A stretch of DNA of 64,000 nucleotides from Tomocerus qinae (Eukaryota > Arthropoda > Collembola > Entomobryomorpha > Tomoceridae), in NCBI GenBank assembly GCA_020055645.1, contig CM034546.1, positions 105,731,812 to 105,795,811 of the forward strand. The letters are read 5' to 3'. Positions 1 through 13,700 of this stretch are shown in pieces. A model generated the notes under the pieces. It was not told where the DNA came from. It saw only the letters and a program-made list of their open reading frames with translations, and made no database searches. Within the stretch, counting starts at the first letter, position 1; each line of letters starts with the position of its first letter. The translations under genes were made by a program, and so were the position numbers.

Positions 1-3000
1 AACTAATGATGATAGTAATGACCAATCGAAACCAAAAAAAATCTTCAAATTAATGACTTTTTAAGATTTACATACAAAAATTCAGGTGTTCTCCAAACAG
101 TATTCATTTTTGAATATTAATTTTTCTAAATCTTTTTTAATACGTGTATCATGACAATAAAACTTTGGCTGTGAGACAATAGTATCCTCATTTTACATTC
201 AACGCTATAGAATCAGCTTTGAAAAGGGTCAAATTCTAATTCATAAGCACTTATCACTGTACTACTTATACACATGCCAATGTAAACTTTCCAATAATGA
301 CAGCAGGGCTGGGGCTTAGGCTTATAGCATCATGGCCTGATCTACGCTAAGCTGTTTGCGTAAGTTTTTCATTTCAACCAAAAGTTGAGTCCCACTTCCT
401 GATGTTCATATCCATCTACAGCATGTTGTAAGGCATTATGCGTAGATAGCGACAAAACTAGAAAAACACTGCGTGTTTATCATGCTGATCATTGTAGATG
501 AACACCTAGCCAATAGCATACTGTATACCTGAAGATAGATATAAAGCTAACAAGCATACATAATGGGATTAGGAACTTGAATTAACATTGGAACGTTTAT
601 TAAGTTTGTAAAGGCTAAACTTGCACTAATTTGCATACTATGCTAACCTTATGCGCATAGCGAACGTACAGCAATCTGTATAAAGTGAACAACTCAAGCT
701 ACATAGACCATATTTTGGACAGACTAAGTATCATGATAGCTTGACAGAACTAATATATGTATATGCCTCTGTATAAAATAAAATTCTACAGCAAGGGCAG
801 TTTTGCTCAAGAACAATGTCAATAGGGACCCAGAGGTCATTCGGTGGAGAGTTCCATTCTCATATCCGCTCCCCAAACTAGTAACCATTCCCTTGTATTC
901 CTGGAACACTGAAATAAAGGATTCCAACTTTTGTGTTAATATGTAGATGTATAGGATGATAGTATAAAGTATGCATGCTCGAGCTACTCTACTGTGACTA
1001 TTTACTACAGATAAATAGCTCATCCAGCTAGTTAAGTCACTTTTGTACGCAAACAAACAAAACATGCCCCCCTGTGTTCAACATTATAGCAAAAACAACT
1101 AAAGGTTGAGAAGATGACGTGCCAGAGACCATTATATTTGCTTGTACTACGGTCATACCATATCATAATATTATGCTAGCACAAATGATATGCATAACAT
1201 TAGTAATCAACACAAAATATTCCATACTGACACATAAATGTACGCAATTTCCTACTCGCACTGTGTAGATGCAATGATTATGGATACAGTCTTGTTTTTA
1301 CGGAGATTATTATCTTCTTATGTCGTAGTATCATGTTTACAGGGTTTGGGAAACTTTATTTACAAATATAGCACATAAAGCCCTGCTTCAGGCTGTTCCC
1401 TATTATTTGTACTATATGTCATGTTTAAAGTTAGTAAGGGAATGATAGGGAAAGTGTTGATTGTGGAAGATATTTAAATTTAGAAGTAGAATAACTAGAA
1501 TATTGGATCAAAATTAGGTATAGTTACTCTTGATATTCATTACACTACACTGATGAATACTATTTTGATCTCATTTGATACAGATAGACAGAAAGATTTG
1601 TCTGCAAGTCTGTTAAATTGTTAGTCGTATCTTAATTGTGATTCTTGATTGATCAAAATATTTTATGCGTGATCTTGGCTCTTGCTCATTGCATTTTTGT
1701 ATTCTCATTATACTCCTTTCTGTTCGCTCGGAATATGTTATCATGTATCTTGTATATTTACTTAGAATTACGTGGCCCTATATTCATGTACACATTTACT
1801 GCACATAATTTACATAGGCATGTAAATATTAAATGAGCACTTTTGGTATCATTGATCAGGTCAAATGAACCAGATAGTAACTAAAGTGGGTAAGATGCTG
1901 CTGTATGACTGCCGATTCTCACAAACCGTATAAGTACCTTCGGAAAGATAATGAGCATAATATTATAAAAAAAATTTGGTCAGGAGGGATTAGAATAATA
2001 AACTATTCTTATGTACAAATTACTACTAAATAAATTATTATTTTGAGCTTACAATTACACAGAGCACCGAAAACGAAGAAATTCCACTGGTGTTTCTCAA
2101 TAGAAATTTTTGTTTACTCGTCACGAAATTATTGTATGTGCATACATATACTTATTATTTATATCATAATTACTTAACATTATGTAAATTAGGTACTGAG
2201 TAGTTTCCAAGCTTTTACAGTAGTACAGTCCATTGACTATTATCAATTATATAATCAGTAAATTATTTTTGGATATACTTTACTTACGTTGATAGGTAGT
2301 AATTAGTGAGACAGTAAGAGAGATATAGATGATCGAAGACGAGAGTAGAACATCTCTGTACGGATATTGTCTTCTTTTATATTATTACCATAACTTAGGA
2401 AAAGACTAACAAGCAAATATTCAACCTCATCCCTTAAATAATATCAAAGATACTCGGTTTTTACATAAATACGAATATTATGACATACATAACGAAAATC
2501 ACTTTAAACTTCTGTGCGTTTTAAATATGTTTTAAGCTAATAAGTAACAGAATTAGAATTTAACACAATGAATGAGTCACTAAATAATTTAAATCATGAT
2601 TAAGTAATCTAGAATGTGTACACACGCTCAAAATACGTTTTATGAAGGTAAATATTTATTCGTAGTTAGTACATTTGTTAAATAATTTATAGTTTTTGTA
2701 ACTCAATAGTAATTAGTGAAAGATATACCCACTCACGTTAAGCAGAATTACAATAGTAGAACAATTTCAGAAATTTTTCGTTGGTATTTGTTCAAAAGTA
2801 TATTTCATAAATTACATACACTACGATGGCATATGCCTTTCCCTAATCCGTTTATATCTGGGTAGGAAAGATAGAATACGATCCCCTTTGTGACAAGATC
2901 TGTTAAACCGCAACACAAAAATATAATTTTCCACTATTAATAAAACAAATCATTCGCGTAGAGTAATTAATGTACCCCTATTTTGGAGGAACAGCGGAAG

Positions 3001-3620
3001 AGTTTACCTTACTATTATTAATTACACTATAATCTTAGTTTTTTCAAATAATACACTTAACATGTTGATGCCAGTGTTTCAAGATGATGTTTTTAAGGAA
3101 ATTATCTAATAGCTAACGGGTTCAGATACATTTAGCAAAATTAGGATTTCGATACCTCACAGAGTTATCTCGTGTTGGTAACCTACTCATTCATACTTAT
3201 GTCAAACAAAATGTAATACTTACACACAACAGTATTAGTCTAGTATAGTTTTCTTTCTTTTACTATGAAAGTCTTCATTTACCACTAGCAGTCTCTAAAA
3301 CAATAATGTTTTACAAAACACAAGGTAAAATTATAGTAACATACAGATATTTACTTATAGTTCATTCAGACTGTAATTGAGTAAGAGCTTAAATACATCA
3401 TTGTTACACCCCTTTGTGAATCTAGTAACAATAACAGTAATGGTTATAATGGCTACTACGAATACATAATTACTCATTATATGTACTTACTAATTAGTTT
3501 AGCTGATTTCATCAAGATCATACTGCCACTTAGTGCAGCACATTATACAAGTAGCAACAAATAGTACATTATTAATAATTCGCAACCGTAACTAGTACAG
3601 ATAGCAATCGTAAGATGATA
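1..3620. other. AT-rich stretch without recognisable genes, downstream of TSC2
   Basis: No reading frame here shows protein-family character, and I saw no tRNA, rRNA or transposon signature. The longest ATG frame is 113 codons on the minus strand (724-1065) and has random-looking composition. The part nearest 3620 should hold the TSC2 3' UTR, but I could not place a canonical poly(A) signal within about 80 nt of its stop. Confidence 0.6.
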
Positions 3621-6600
3621 TTAGACAAATTCGGTAAAGTCAACTACTTTAAAGGGACACTTATTTGTGGTCGAGAAAGGATCCGAGTCATGATGAACGT
3701 TATCCGTAGAACCGGGTATTTGATGATCTTGTTGTAAACGAGCCCGGAGTCTTTTTATGTGGCGCAATCTTTCCAGCCAGTTCGAAGCATATGGGTCAGC
3801 ACCTTTCGTTTGCATTCTTTGATAAATTACGGATGCTAACTGAAAGGGTTACAAAAACAAATAACATAATATTATTTTTTTAGAATATGTAATACGATAG
3901 AGAGATACTTCTAAAATTCCAGATTATAACAGGAAAAAAATTGTGAAACTTACGTTGCAATGAAGAGCGAGTTGTCGCACCATAATAGGTAAATTTTGGT
4001 CAGATACAATTTTTGGTTCAGTGTGACCAAAAATATTGTCACCTAATGACAAACTTGGCTTAGCTTTAACAATTACTCTATTCGTCCTGTGGTCCAAAGG
4101 CTGAATTATAACACAAGCATATAAAAACTGCCCCTATAATGAGTAAAAAGTAATCGACTCGATTAAATTAAATCAGATTAAATATTAATGATGAGAACCT
4201 TTAATACATACTGGTAGATTTTGGTATCTCCTCCAGTCCCTTAGTCTTGAAAACTAAGACTCTGGAGGACACTAGTTATTACTTTTAACATGTGTACCTT
4301 AATAGTAGCGATGTCGTAATCTTCTTCACTATTATTGTACACAATGGCAACGTAATCGTTGCCTATATGACACTTTTTGAAATTTCCTGAGGGATCCGAC
4401 GGTTTGTTAGGCATCATAGTCGCCACATGAAACATAACCTGAAGTAATCACAGCAATTAAAATAGATTTCATCTAGATATTATGTGTGCGAAAAATATGG
4501 TTGTTTGTAGTTTGTACCTGCATGACATCATCTTGCCAAATACATGCAAAATCTCCATCGGAGCCATCCTTAGAGAGGCCACCAATGTAAACCTTCTGAG
4601 GATCAATTTCCTGCAATTTGACCAAAGATCCCAAACCTTGGAGAAAATCCCTATAGCGCAAAGACCCGTGCTGATTTTGCAAGATAGCAGCTTCATTCTG
4701 ACCAGGTCCCACATAGAGCACTCCAATTTTGTGGGTTTCATAGGGTGGGATGTAGTCTAAAACCTACGAAAAGTAATTTTTGAGAAAAAGACATTTTTTG
4801 CTATTATAAATTACAGCCTTTAGTAAACTTACTTTGAGACTTTTTTCTGTAGCAGGGTTATTTGACAGCAGATACGGCCTGGGCATATTCCCAAACACTC
4901 CTTGAGAACATAACTCAAGAAAAATGAAACTAGGGCTGACACCGGAACGAATTCCTGACTCTCCACTGCTGTATTTCCCATATGGTCCTTGCTCGGCTCC
5001 CTGCGATAACATTCTCCTTAATCCTTGATTTCTCCTAGCTGGTGTCATCACTGATATGGTGGAAATTCTGTCTCTAGTGATAGGTGGTAGCCCATCAATA
5101 ATATTTGCAGATGAGATTTCAATACTCCCCCGCTTTACAGGAACTTTTGGCAAAACTTCTTCCGGTATGGCTTCATAACTGCGCCGAAATGGTGAATTCG
5201 TTCCAGTTCCAGGTGCTTTACTTATTGACTGAGGTTGAATTTGAGGAGGACTTGTAGACTGGGGTTTATCTCTCAACTTTTCTTTGTCTCTCTCATTGCT
5301 TGTAGGATTTTCACTAAAGAATGATTTTGACTTGTCACTAGCGAGAGGAGTTGCTGGAGTAGTTGGTGGAATTTGATTGAAATTCGGTGTTATCATTTCT
5401 GTGGAGTTACCTAAATCCTCTTCATCTTGTTCTTCTATTTCCCCTTGACGTTTCAACAATGGATTCTTCCAGGAAGAGGTCATTTCCGGAGATGAGTTGG
5501 ATCGTCGTACAGGATTCTTTCTGAGAATGTCGATACCTGTGAGGTTGTCTTCAGTGGGATCCGTCGGAGAATCAGGAGTCTTTGGAGACATTGGTCCCGC
5601 TTCAGAGTCTAATTAATTTTATTTAAAGTTTACTCTCAATTCTTTTCAGTTGATATTATTAAATACGTCGTAAAATACATTTTTTAATTATACCTTGAGA
5701 AGCCATTGGACTACTTTTGATACTTTGCGACGCTTGCTGATGTGTTGGAGAAGACAGCGCAGAGCTAGAAGGACTTGATGCCAAAGACTCATTCTGAGTA
5801 ATTTCCATTACATTTTGAAAATAAATTGCAGAGAGCTCCTTTACTGTCATGTCACTACCCGCATAATTTCCAACTGTATTTTGCACTCTCATCATCCAAG
5901 ATGTATTTCCAGTAGGTCGTCTAATGTGTACCTCAGCCCATCCTTGGCACCAACAAGTGCAAAGAAATGGCTCACTCTGTAAGTAAAAATTATTTTCTGT
6001 CAAACTCTGATGGAATTATGATTGAATCATTATATTTAAATGAGCGGACCTTTATTTTCAAGCCGATATCAGTAAAAAATGGAGATGAATTTCCGTGACC
6101 GTCCTCGCTTCCCAAATCAGATGTTCCGGATGGATTCGACAACTGAAGTTTGTGTTCCAAATGTAAATCGTCCTTAGCAGAATCCTTTCCATCAGCAGGC
6201 GTCCCAGGACTTGTACACTCTTGCCTTTTTAATTGTGACGAACTAGATGCCCCCGCAAAAGCTGAGCGATGCCGTCTCCTTGCAGCCAAATTAGAATGAC
6301 TGGAATTCGCACTGTCAGAATTGTTACCCAAACCTTTCATCGAGTGAGTTCGACCAATTGCCGTCCCAGAATGAGGTGGTGTCTCTTGGGAAGAACTTTT
6401 GCTGTTGTTTTCCTCATAGCTTCGTTGTTTTCGACATATTGACCAGCATTTGTCACATAAACCGTCCCTTAATTCTTTCTGAGTGCATCCACTGGTAGTG
6501 ATAGTGATGATTCTATTGTCAATCATCCATGCTTGTGTGTGGCCGCCACTGAGAAGGAAATTTGTGGAGGGAAATCTCGTAGGAAGGGCTGAACAATCTG

Positions 6601-9600
6601 CGAAAGCGTATCGGGCCATCAAATCCACACATGTTTCTGTCAACTCTTTGTGAAATGTCATTTGGTTCTGGTCTACGTTGGGTTTCATGTCCAAATGAGG
6701 TCCTCGCAATATAGCGGGATGTGGAACATTCATTACTGGCTGATGCAACGGTCCATGACCAGAAATTGGTCTTTCCCTACGTCTCTGAGTTTGCTCTGTC
6801 AAGCTAGAACTTCTTTTACGGCTAGAGGAATCTTCGTTGCGTAATTCTAATGCTGTACGTTTAGACTCCTCCTCAAACGGGGCCCACACATTAGCTTCCA
6901 ATCCCTTGATAATGTAACTGACGAAATCCCGTCTGAATAAAACCAGATTTATACATATTTGGTACATAAATCAGTCAAATGCAGATGAGCCAAGCCCAGT
7001 GAAAGATTTAAATAAAGAAAAATAATTTTTTGTTTGAATTAACTTTAATTTACCTGAAGGAAAGACGACATTTAAGGAACCACATGGCAATTACGTGATG
7101 TGCCAAAGATACTGTGTATTGGTTAAACTTAAATGGATTTGTATACGGCAGAGCGATAGCAAAAATTGACATGTACCTAAAAATTACAGAAATTGACGAC
7201 ATTATGAGCTGCGGTAAGTACAGTAGTTATATGAAGTGAATTTTATAAGGGTAAACTTACTGATCTTGAACAAATGAAGCAAACACTCTGGGCAAATGTA
7301 TAAGAGTTGACAAGAATTCTAAAACTGGGATTGCAATGTTGACCTTAGGAGAAATTTTAGACAGCGAAAGGAGAACTTCCGGTAACAACTTGTGCATTGT
7401 ATCTTTCATTTCTAGAGTACAAATCGAGAGAGACAAAATGCAGATTCGAGAGCACTTGGATACGAGACCATATTCCAGACATTTAACTATCTTCAGCTGC
7501 ACGTTACTTTCAAGATGAGTATGATATGAAACCAAAGCCGTTAAAATTGGGAACAGATATGCGTGGAACTCGGATTTGGTAGACTTCGGGGGCCAATTCC
7601 GCAAGGACTCAGGCAGATGTAGACTTTTGTCACTCACCTTTAAAAAAAAACAGTTATTTAGGATTGTTTTTTTTGAATACTCCATATTATGTAGACTAAT
7701 GTTATATCGTCCACAAATGTCTGGAAATTTTATTTATTTTATTGTATTTATGAACTTACCATGGCACAAAGAGCTGTAGCAAGAAATTCGATATCATTCC
7801 CATTTTTTGATAAAATAAGTGCCTTATTTTCCATCACGTAAGGGATTTGCATCAAAATTAATTCTAGCACCTTCCAATCTACATATAATAAAATTGTTTA
7901 GTTTTGTACACGTTACAAAACCAGGCTAATACTTATAGTTACCAGTTACCTTTTTCTTTCTTCAAACTTTGCACAACGAGCTTGCACGCTGTGGTGAGAG
8001 AAACATAAGTAACAGTAGGAACAGCAGCCATCGCTGCAATTTGTTGTTGATGAGATGCTGACGTTGATGAATTTGGTATTGCGTTAGGAGTGCCAGCAAC
8101 AGCAGGTCCAGAATTTCCAGTAGGAAGGTGATGAGAAGCAGAATCGACTGGGGTACATTCCTTTTCTCCGTCTCTGTGATCAACAGCTAAATACGAGCTA
8201 TATGAAACTACAACTCCCTTAGACTTATCGGGGAATCCCAAATGGTAAAGTGAATTTGCTCGGAGTCGGAAAAAGCATTCAAATATCTGCAATAATGAAA
8301 TAGTTCATAAGGATATTGTTTTATTAATGATGTTATAAAGACAACTTTTTCGTCACTAATAGTAAGAAAATGTCATTTATAATCTTACCACATAGCGTAA
8401 TGATGTACATGGTTCTAAAACAGCGGGTTTCTTGTAATGGTTGGATAAATGACGAACTAAGATTTTGTACGTAGTTACTGCTATCGAAGAGGGTAAGTGA
8501 TAAACTTTCTTTTGGAAAAGTTGAACCAATCCAGTGACAACAGCACTGACATCTCGGACTTCATTTTCGGTAAAGATATGAATCGTATCTCCTGATTGAG
8601 CCTGAGTCTCATAAGGTCTATTTACAATCTACAAAAAAAAACAAATTATTGTGCTACTATGTGCAAATATCATTAAGTGAAACAAAATAAAAAAAACTTT
8701 TTTACTCGTTCCAAAATCAGAAGAAGGTCGTGCCCCTTTTTAGAACTACTATCCATGAGGAAGTCAACCAGAAACTTGACTCCATTCTGTCGCACTATAT
8801 GATCAGTTTCAGTCTCCAAGTTTTTCAGATGAGGCAGAATTATTTTATCAATTAGGTCCTCTTCGTACATGTCCCTGTTGTCGAGACAAACTTTGGCAAT
8901 ATGACTTAAAGCTTTCACCTTCAGTCCTGTTCTAACTTCTTGCTTGAAGTGACGATCGGCAAAAACAGTCAAATTATGAAACCAGCCGGGTTTAGAGGAC
9001 AAAATTTGAGTCCTAACTTTGTGCTGTAAAAGTTTGTCCACTGAAGCTTCCTGTAATTATACAAATCAAAATGTGTTTCTATAAAAAATGAGTAATGATC
9101 GAACCAATTTATGCAAAATTAAAATATTACCGATCGAAATGCGACACCTATGTCGACAACTTCGAAGAAAATCTCTTTAGATCCCATAAATGAACCTACT
9201 TCCACAATACGTTCAATTGCGTCCAGTGTCTCATTCACACATTTGGTGATCTTAGGGTAATAGGAAAGATCAACAGGCGGAGAAATAGGGATTGCAGATG
9301 GCTTTGAATAATTTATAACACTTCTTGTAATTTTTAAGATTAAATCCCAAGATACGGCCAGCAAATTTTCGCCATTACTTCTAACCAAATCTTGAATTCG
9401 CATCATGACCTCAAAAGTGATTAAAGGATGACGTCGTTCCAAAGCCTGAACCGTAATTTAAACAAAATCTTTTAAATTATAGTATTATACAAGTTAAAAG
9501 TTTTACTGGCATATCTTGAATGCTTACGTGAACAAAAGACGACAAAACTGTATTTGGGCTGTATTTCAAAGATCGGATCATTTTATTTCCCCACATAACC

Positions 9601-10746
9601 ACTCCGACAAAGAAAACTGCTCCTCGGATAACAGCCACATCATCAGATCGCTCAGCTGTCTCCATAAAGTTGCACATAGTAAATAAACCCGACGGTCCCA
9701 AGTGAGTTCCCAGTAAATTCCTCATAATCTTCCAGCTTGTTTGGCACAAAGGATCCACATTGACAGTTCGGCACAGTGTGGCCACAAATGTGGCAAGACT
9801 TCCAGGAGGCAAGCTACCGTAGCAAATCACTGCTCCCAGAACATTTAGACATTCGTTGACATCATCTTTGTCTGAACAGGTGCAGCTGATAAAGCATATA
9901 TTTCTGTGGGATTTAAAGTACAAGTATTGTAGCAATGAGGGTAAAATAACATAAAATGAAATTGTAACATTTTAGTAAAATAATACTGAATTATTCCAAC
10001 GAGTACATCTTGGTCCAGAAAGCTCTGATTAAATTTGATTATATTCACTAGGAAAGACATAAATTCTCCGATCCGAATAGAGTTAACTTGAGGAGCTGCC
10101 ATCCAAGATAAAATAAGGGGTCCAATTTTTTCATCAAAATACGAGACATCTCGTCCATTTTCTGTCAGTGCCTTCAAGAATTGAAACCGAGGGCCCGCGT
10201 CTTCCAAAAGTTCATGTGATTTTATAAATGTGAAGAATTTCGCTCGGAGAAAGCCGCTCTTTTCCAGTTGACATTGGCACAATGTCGTAAATAAGGAGAA
10301 AACGAGGTGTCTGATATCTTTCGGGATTTCGGGTCGGAACATGTCGCTTATTAGAATCCATATTTTCTCAGTAGTATGCTATGTTATCAAAAAATTGTTC
10401 AATTAAATGAAGATTAGTAATGCCAATATAGTACATTTCATAATAAGATGTTATCTTACGCTTTCGGCTCGACGAGTTTTGCAGACTTCCGTAATTTCTT
10501 TGATTACTTTAACCCTTGTAGAAAGTGGGTTTTCCGGTTTCAGATCCGAAATAGCTTCGTCAGTCAGAATCACATACTCATCTGATTTTGACCGAGACGG
10601 ACCTGTGAAGAACATCATAGAGTATTAAAATCCCATTATAAATAACTCATAAAAATGTAGTCAGTAGATTATAATTTACCGGCTCCTTTGTTGATACGGA
10701 AAAACTGCTTCAACTTTTCATGAAAGCTTTTATTGTCTTTTGACAT
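3621..10746 (-). CDS. TSC2: Tuberin (TSC2), RapGAP-domain subunit of the TSC complex
   Basis: GTPase-activating subunit of the TSC1-TSC2 complex, which switches off Rheb on lysosomes and so restrains TORC1 (family knowledge). I assembled 18 coding exons: 10746-10680, 10602-10460, 10378-9987, 9885-9528, 9445-9131, 9050-8706, 8628-8389, 8286-7950, 7878-7760, 7637-7261, 7176-7054, 6932-6050, 5976-5694, 5608-4833, 4763-4518, 4438-4298, 4133-3954, 3839-3621. Phases close throughout, giving 1847 aa (human 1807). The N-terminal half is the tuberin HEAT-type region, e.g. [20 protein letters not shown]. The C-terminal GAP domain (about 1540-1780) includes [14 protein letters not shown] and [13 protein letters not shown]1695 matches the catalytic Asn thumb. 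The basic segment [12 protein letters not shown] (1796-1807) and the terminal DFTEFV match vertebrate tuberin. RKRSSS and RDRIST fit Akt-type R-x-R-x-x-S/T sites, so insulin/Akt control is likely. The donor of exon 12 (AAG|GTCCGC) is weak; all others are ordinary. The start is the only ATG opening the first exon. Confidence 0.96.
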
Positions 10747-13700
10747 GACCCAAAAAGTTTAGACTACGATGAAAAATACTGAAACCTCCCAATGTTTGAC
10801 AGTGTTGTGAACCCGACCCGAAACCCGAAAGAAGACACATTCAAACCCCAATAGGAAAATTAAAAAGCATTAAACAGAAATGATTCAACGAAGCCTACAT
10901 AAAATATCCTCTCGTTTTCTTAATTTGTGGAGCCACCGAATCTACAAAATACACAAAATAACATTATTTCACTAAAAATTGGAAAATATCTAGTTGAATC
11001 AGTTAGGAGCAAGACCGTACAGCTGATCTTCGGAGGTATTTTTACTATTGGTGTAACTGAAGCTTGAACCGGATTGATTAATTAAATTCTCCAGGTTATA
11101 TTCAAGATAGACAAATCATTTGAGCCATCCTCCTGTGTCTCGTGTTGGTGCCTGGAAGCAAATCAACAGCAAAACACTACTAATGTGGTTGTTTATTATT
11201 TATCCATGTAATCCATTCCTCATGGGATATCAGTTCCAGTCCAGTCACCAGTTGTCCTTGTCATACGTGATGAAATGACTGACAGACAAAAACTACCGTC
11301 TCTTTTAGTAGTAACAACGGCGAACTAATAATATTCAGCTGCAACGTGATTCTAAAAAACTACTGTGCAATTTGGCAATCGAAGTAGATTAACGTAAATA
11401 AAGAGATGATACAGAAAGATTATTTTGTTTTTCTCGGATCTCCGTTCTTCTTGTCTTTTGTTTGAGTTCCATGCAATGGGAATAAGTAATCTACCATGTG
11501 ATTCTCTTCTGCACGGTTTATGTTTAAAATCTCTTCACAGCACCAACATTATTGCACGGTCCGGGGCTTTTCATTCTCTATGGCCATCTCTTCACTCTCT
11601 GCTCATTTGTTGATGTTCCGCACATTTCGCGATTTCGTACACTTTAGAGAATTCTTTGAGAGACACTAGATGATGTAGAGACGCAGAATGCAGAGTAGTA
11701 CCATAACCATCACATTAAACTCCGTTTCATGAGCACTTTACGTAAACTTAAACTTCATTCTAATCGTGCAAAGTGAAAATGGCAATGCGTTTATATGAAG
11801 TCAGTTTTTTCGGAGGAACCAGGAATTGGAATAACCGTTCTTGAAGAACAAGAAATAAGTAAATACGTTTGCATTTCGAATATTAATATTTTGAAAAAAT
11901 GTCAATTTTTTTTACATTATGACTATTTTTCAGTCTATAAAAATATTTCATATGCAATACTCTATTTCAACATCGTTTTCTTAATTTATAGAGATTAGAT
12001 TATTTTTAATTTAATTGAGATTAGAAGTTGTATCTTTTTCTGTTGATGTTTGTGTTGTACAGTAGTATTGTGTAAAGATACATCTGCCTCTCACAAGAAA
12101 TGATATAGTTCAAGTCAGTTATGATGTGGATATGGACAACTTGTATTTATTGTTGATTTCCTGTCATAAAGAAAGAAGCAATTTTTATATTGTATTTTCT
12201 GACAGATGTCCACTTGTATTGTGAATTGTGTATACGAACGAACAAAATAGCCGATATATTGATACATAAACATACCTAATGATGAAATGAAGATGCTATG
12301 ATGTCCATGGAAGATAATATTGTTAAGTTATGTTATATACTCATTAGCCCACTAGAAATAATAGTATCAAAGTAACATCCGTCAATTAGGTTGTGGCTCT
12401 TATGTACTATACCATATACCACGATATAATGATATAAATTAATGATATAATCAAAATGTTTCTCAATTGAAGAAATTATGTTGCTTTTGACAATGCAAAA
12501 TCTCAGAGTCCCCCTTCTCTATAAATGACACCTTTTTATCCCATAAAGTTGATACAGTTACAAGATTAGCAGTCTGATATAAAAGCAAGCAAACTACACA
12601 CTACACTAAAATGTTTAAACACGTAGGTATTTAGATTTCTTTCCTATTAAAGACATAATTATGACACGCTTGTCGACAATTGCATTTAGCAACAGTTTAA
12701 GCTGATTTAAAATTGAAAAGATATTCCTGTTGTGCAGTTATGTACATGCTATTAAAATATTAAGTTCACATAATTATCAAAGCTCATAAAGTAATCTGCA
12801 ATCTGCAAGCGTGTAGCATTTACGGGTACCGTTTGAAATGATTTTGTAGGTATTTATTTTAGCAATTTGTTAACATAAAGTGCGCAAAATATTTATCTCG
12901 GTCTTACGAACATATTCGAAGTTTGAGTAGGATAATGTTGGCAATGTTGACTTACAGGCATGGACTAGAGATTAGAAGTTGTGTTTGTAAGTGTTTCTTG
13001 TTTACATGTATTGCCACTACGTAGATTGTTGCAATAAATAAATGACATATGACACGAGACATGAAGATATGTATTGGAGCCAGCTGAGAATCTGTCTTTT
13101 TTGCTTATTGTATTTGCATAAAAGAAACGTAGCGACATTAACTTCAAGTGCATGTGAACTTGACTACAATTTGTGCCCATCTTGTTCGGTATTTTATTTC
13201 AGAATTATACACAAAGAATCTCATTAAGTCTTGATTTACTGGAAGTAAACACGACACAATGTCACTAGACCTGACCCAAAACTTGTGATAAGTCCAACTT
13301 GTACTACTCAGTTGTCCATCGTTAGTTCATTATGATGTAATGAGACCGCTGCCTGTGGAACTGTATAAATCTTACCTTAGTACCTAATTTCATGACCGAT
13401 TGAAACTGTATCATCACATGACATGATTAAAATTATCATAAGTGACAACCTTGTATACTTATAGTAAGTTGATAAAAGGAAATCCTATTTATTGAAGTAT
13501 ATATTATGTAGAAATTTTTCGTTAGATAAAAATAAATAATCTTCTGTTTGGGCTTATGTAGATCTACATGAAAAACTTAACTCGTGTCAAGTAATATGGA
13601 CAAGAGGATTTTTAAATTTTTTATGGTTAATGTAAGTTATCACAACGTACATAGAGGTAAGCCCAATAATGAGTGTGAAGTGTGTGTTAATTTATAATAT

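Noticed and set aside
724-1065. 113-codon minus-strand ORF with an ATG start
   Set aside because: Composition is unremarkable, no motif or hydrophobic pattern of a known family, no splice-site context; expected by chance over this much intergenic sequence.
5659-5700. TSC2 frame appears to end inside an intron
   Set aside because: The GTATAA donor at 5694 joins in phase 1 to the exon at 5608, restoring the frame; there is no truncation.
12578-12630. TATAAAAG followed by a short ATG exon (MFKH), resembling arthropod cuticle-gene first exons
   Set aside because: No following exon with a signal peptide or chitin-binding motif was found within several kb.
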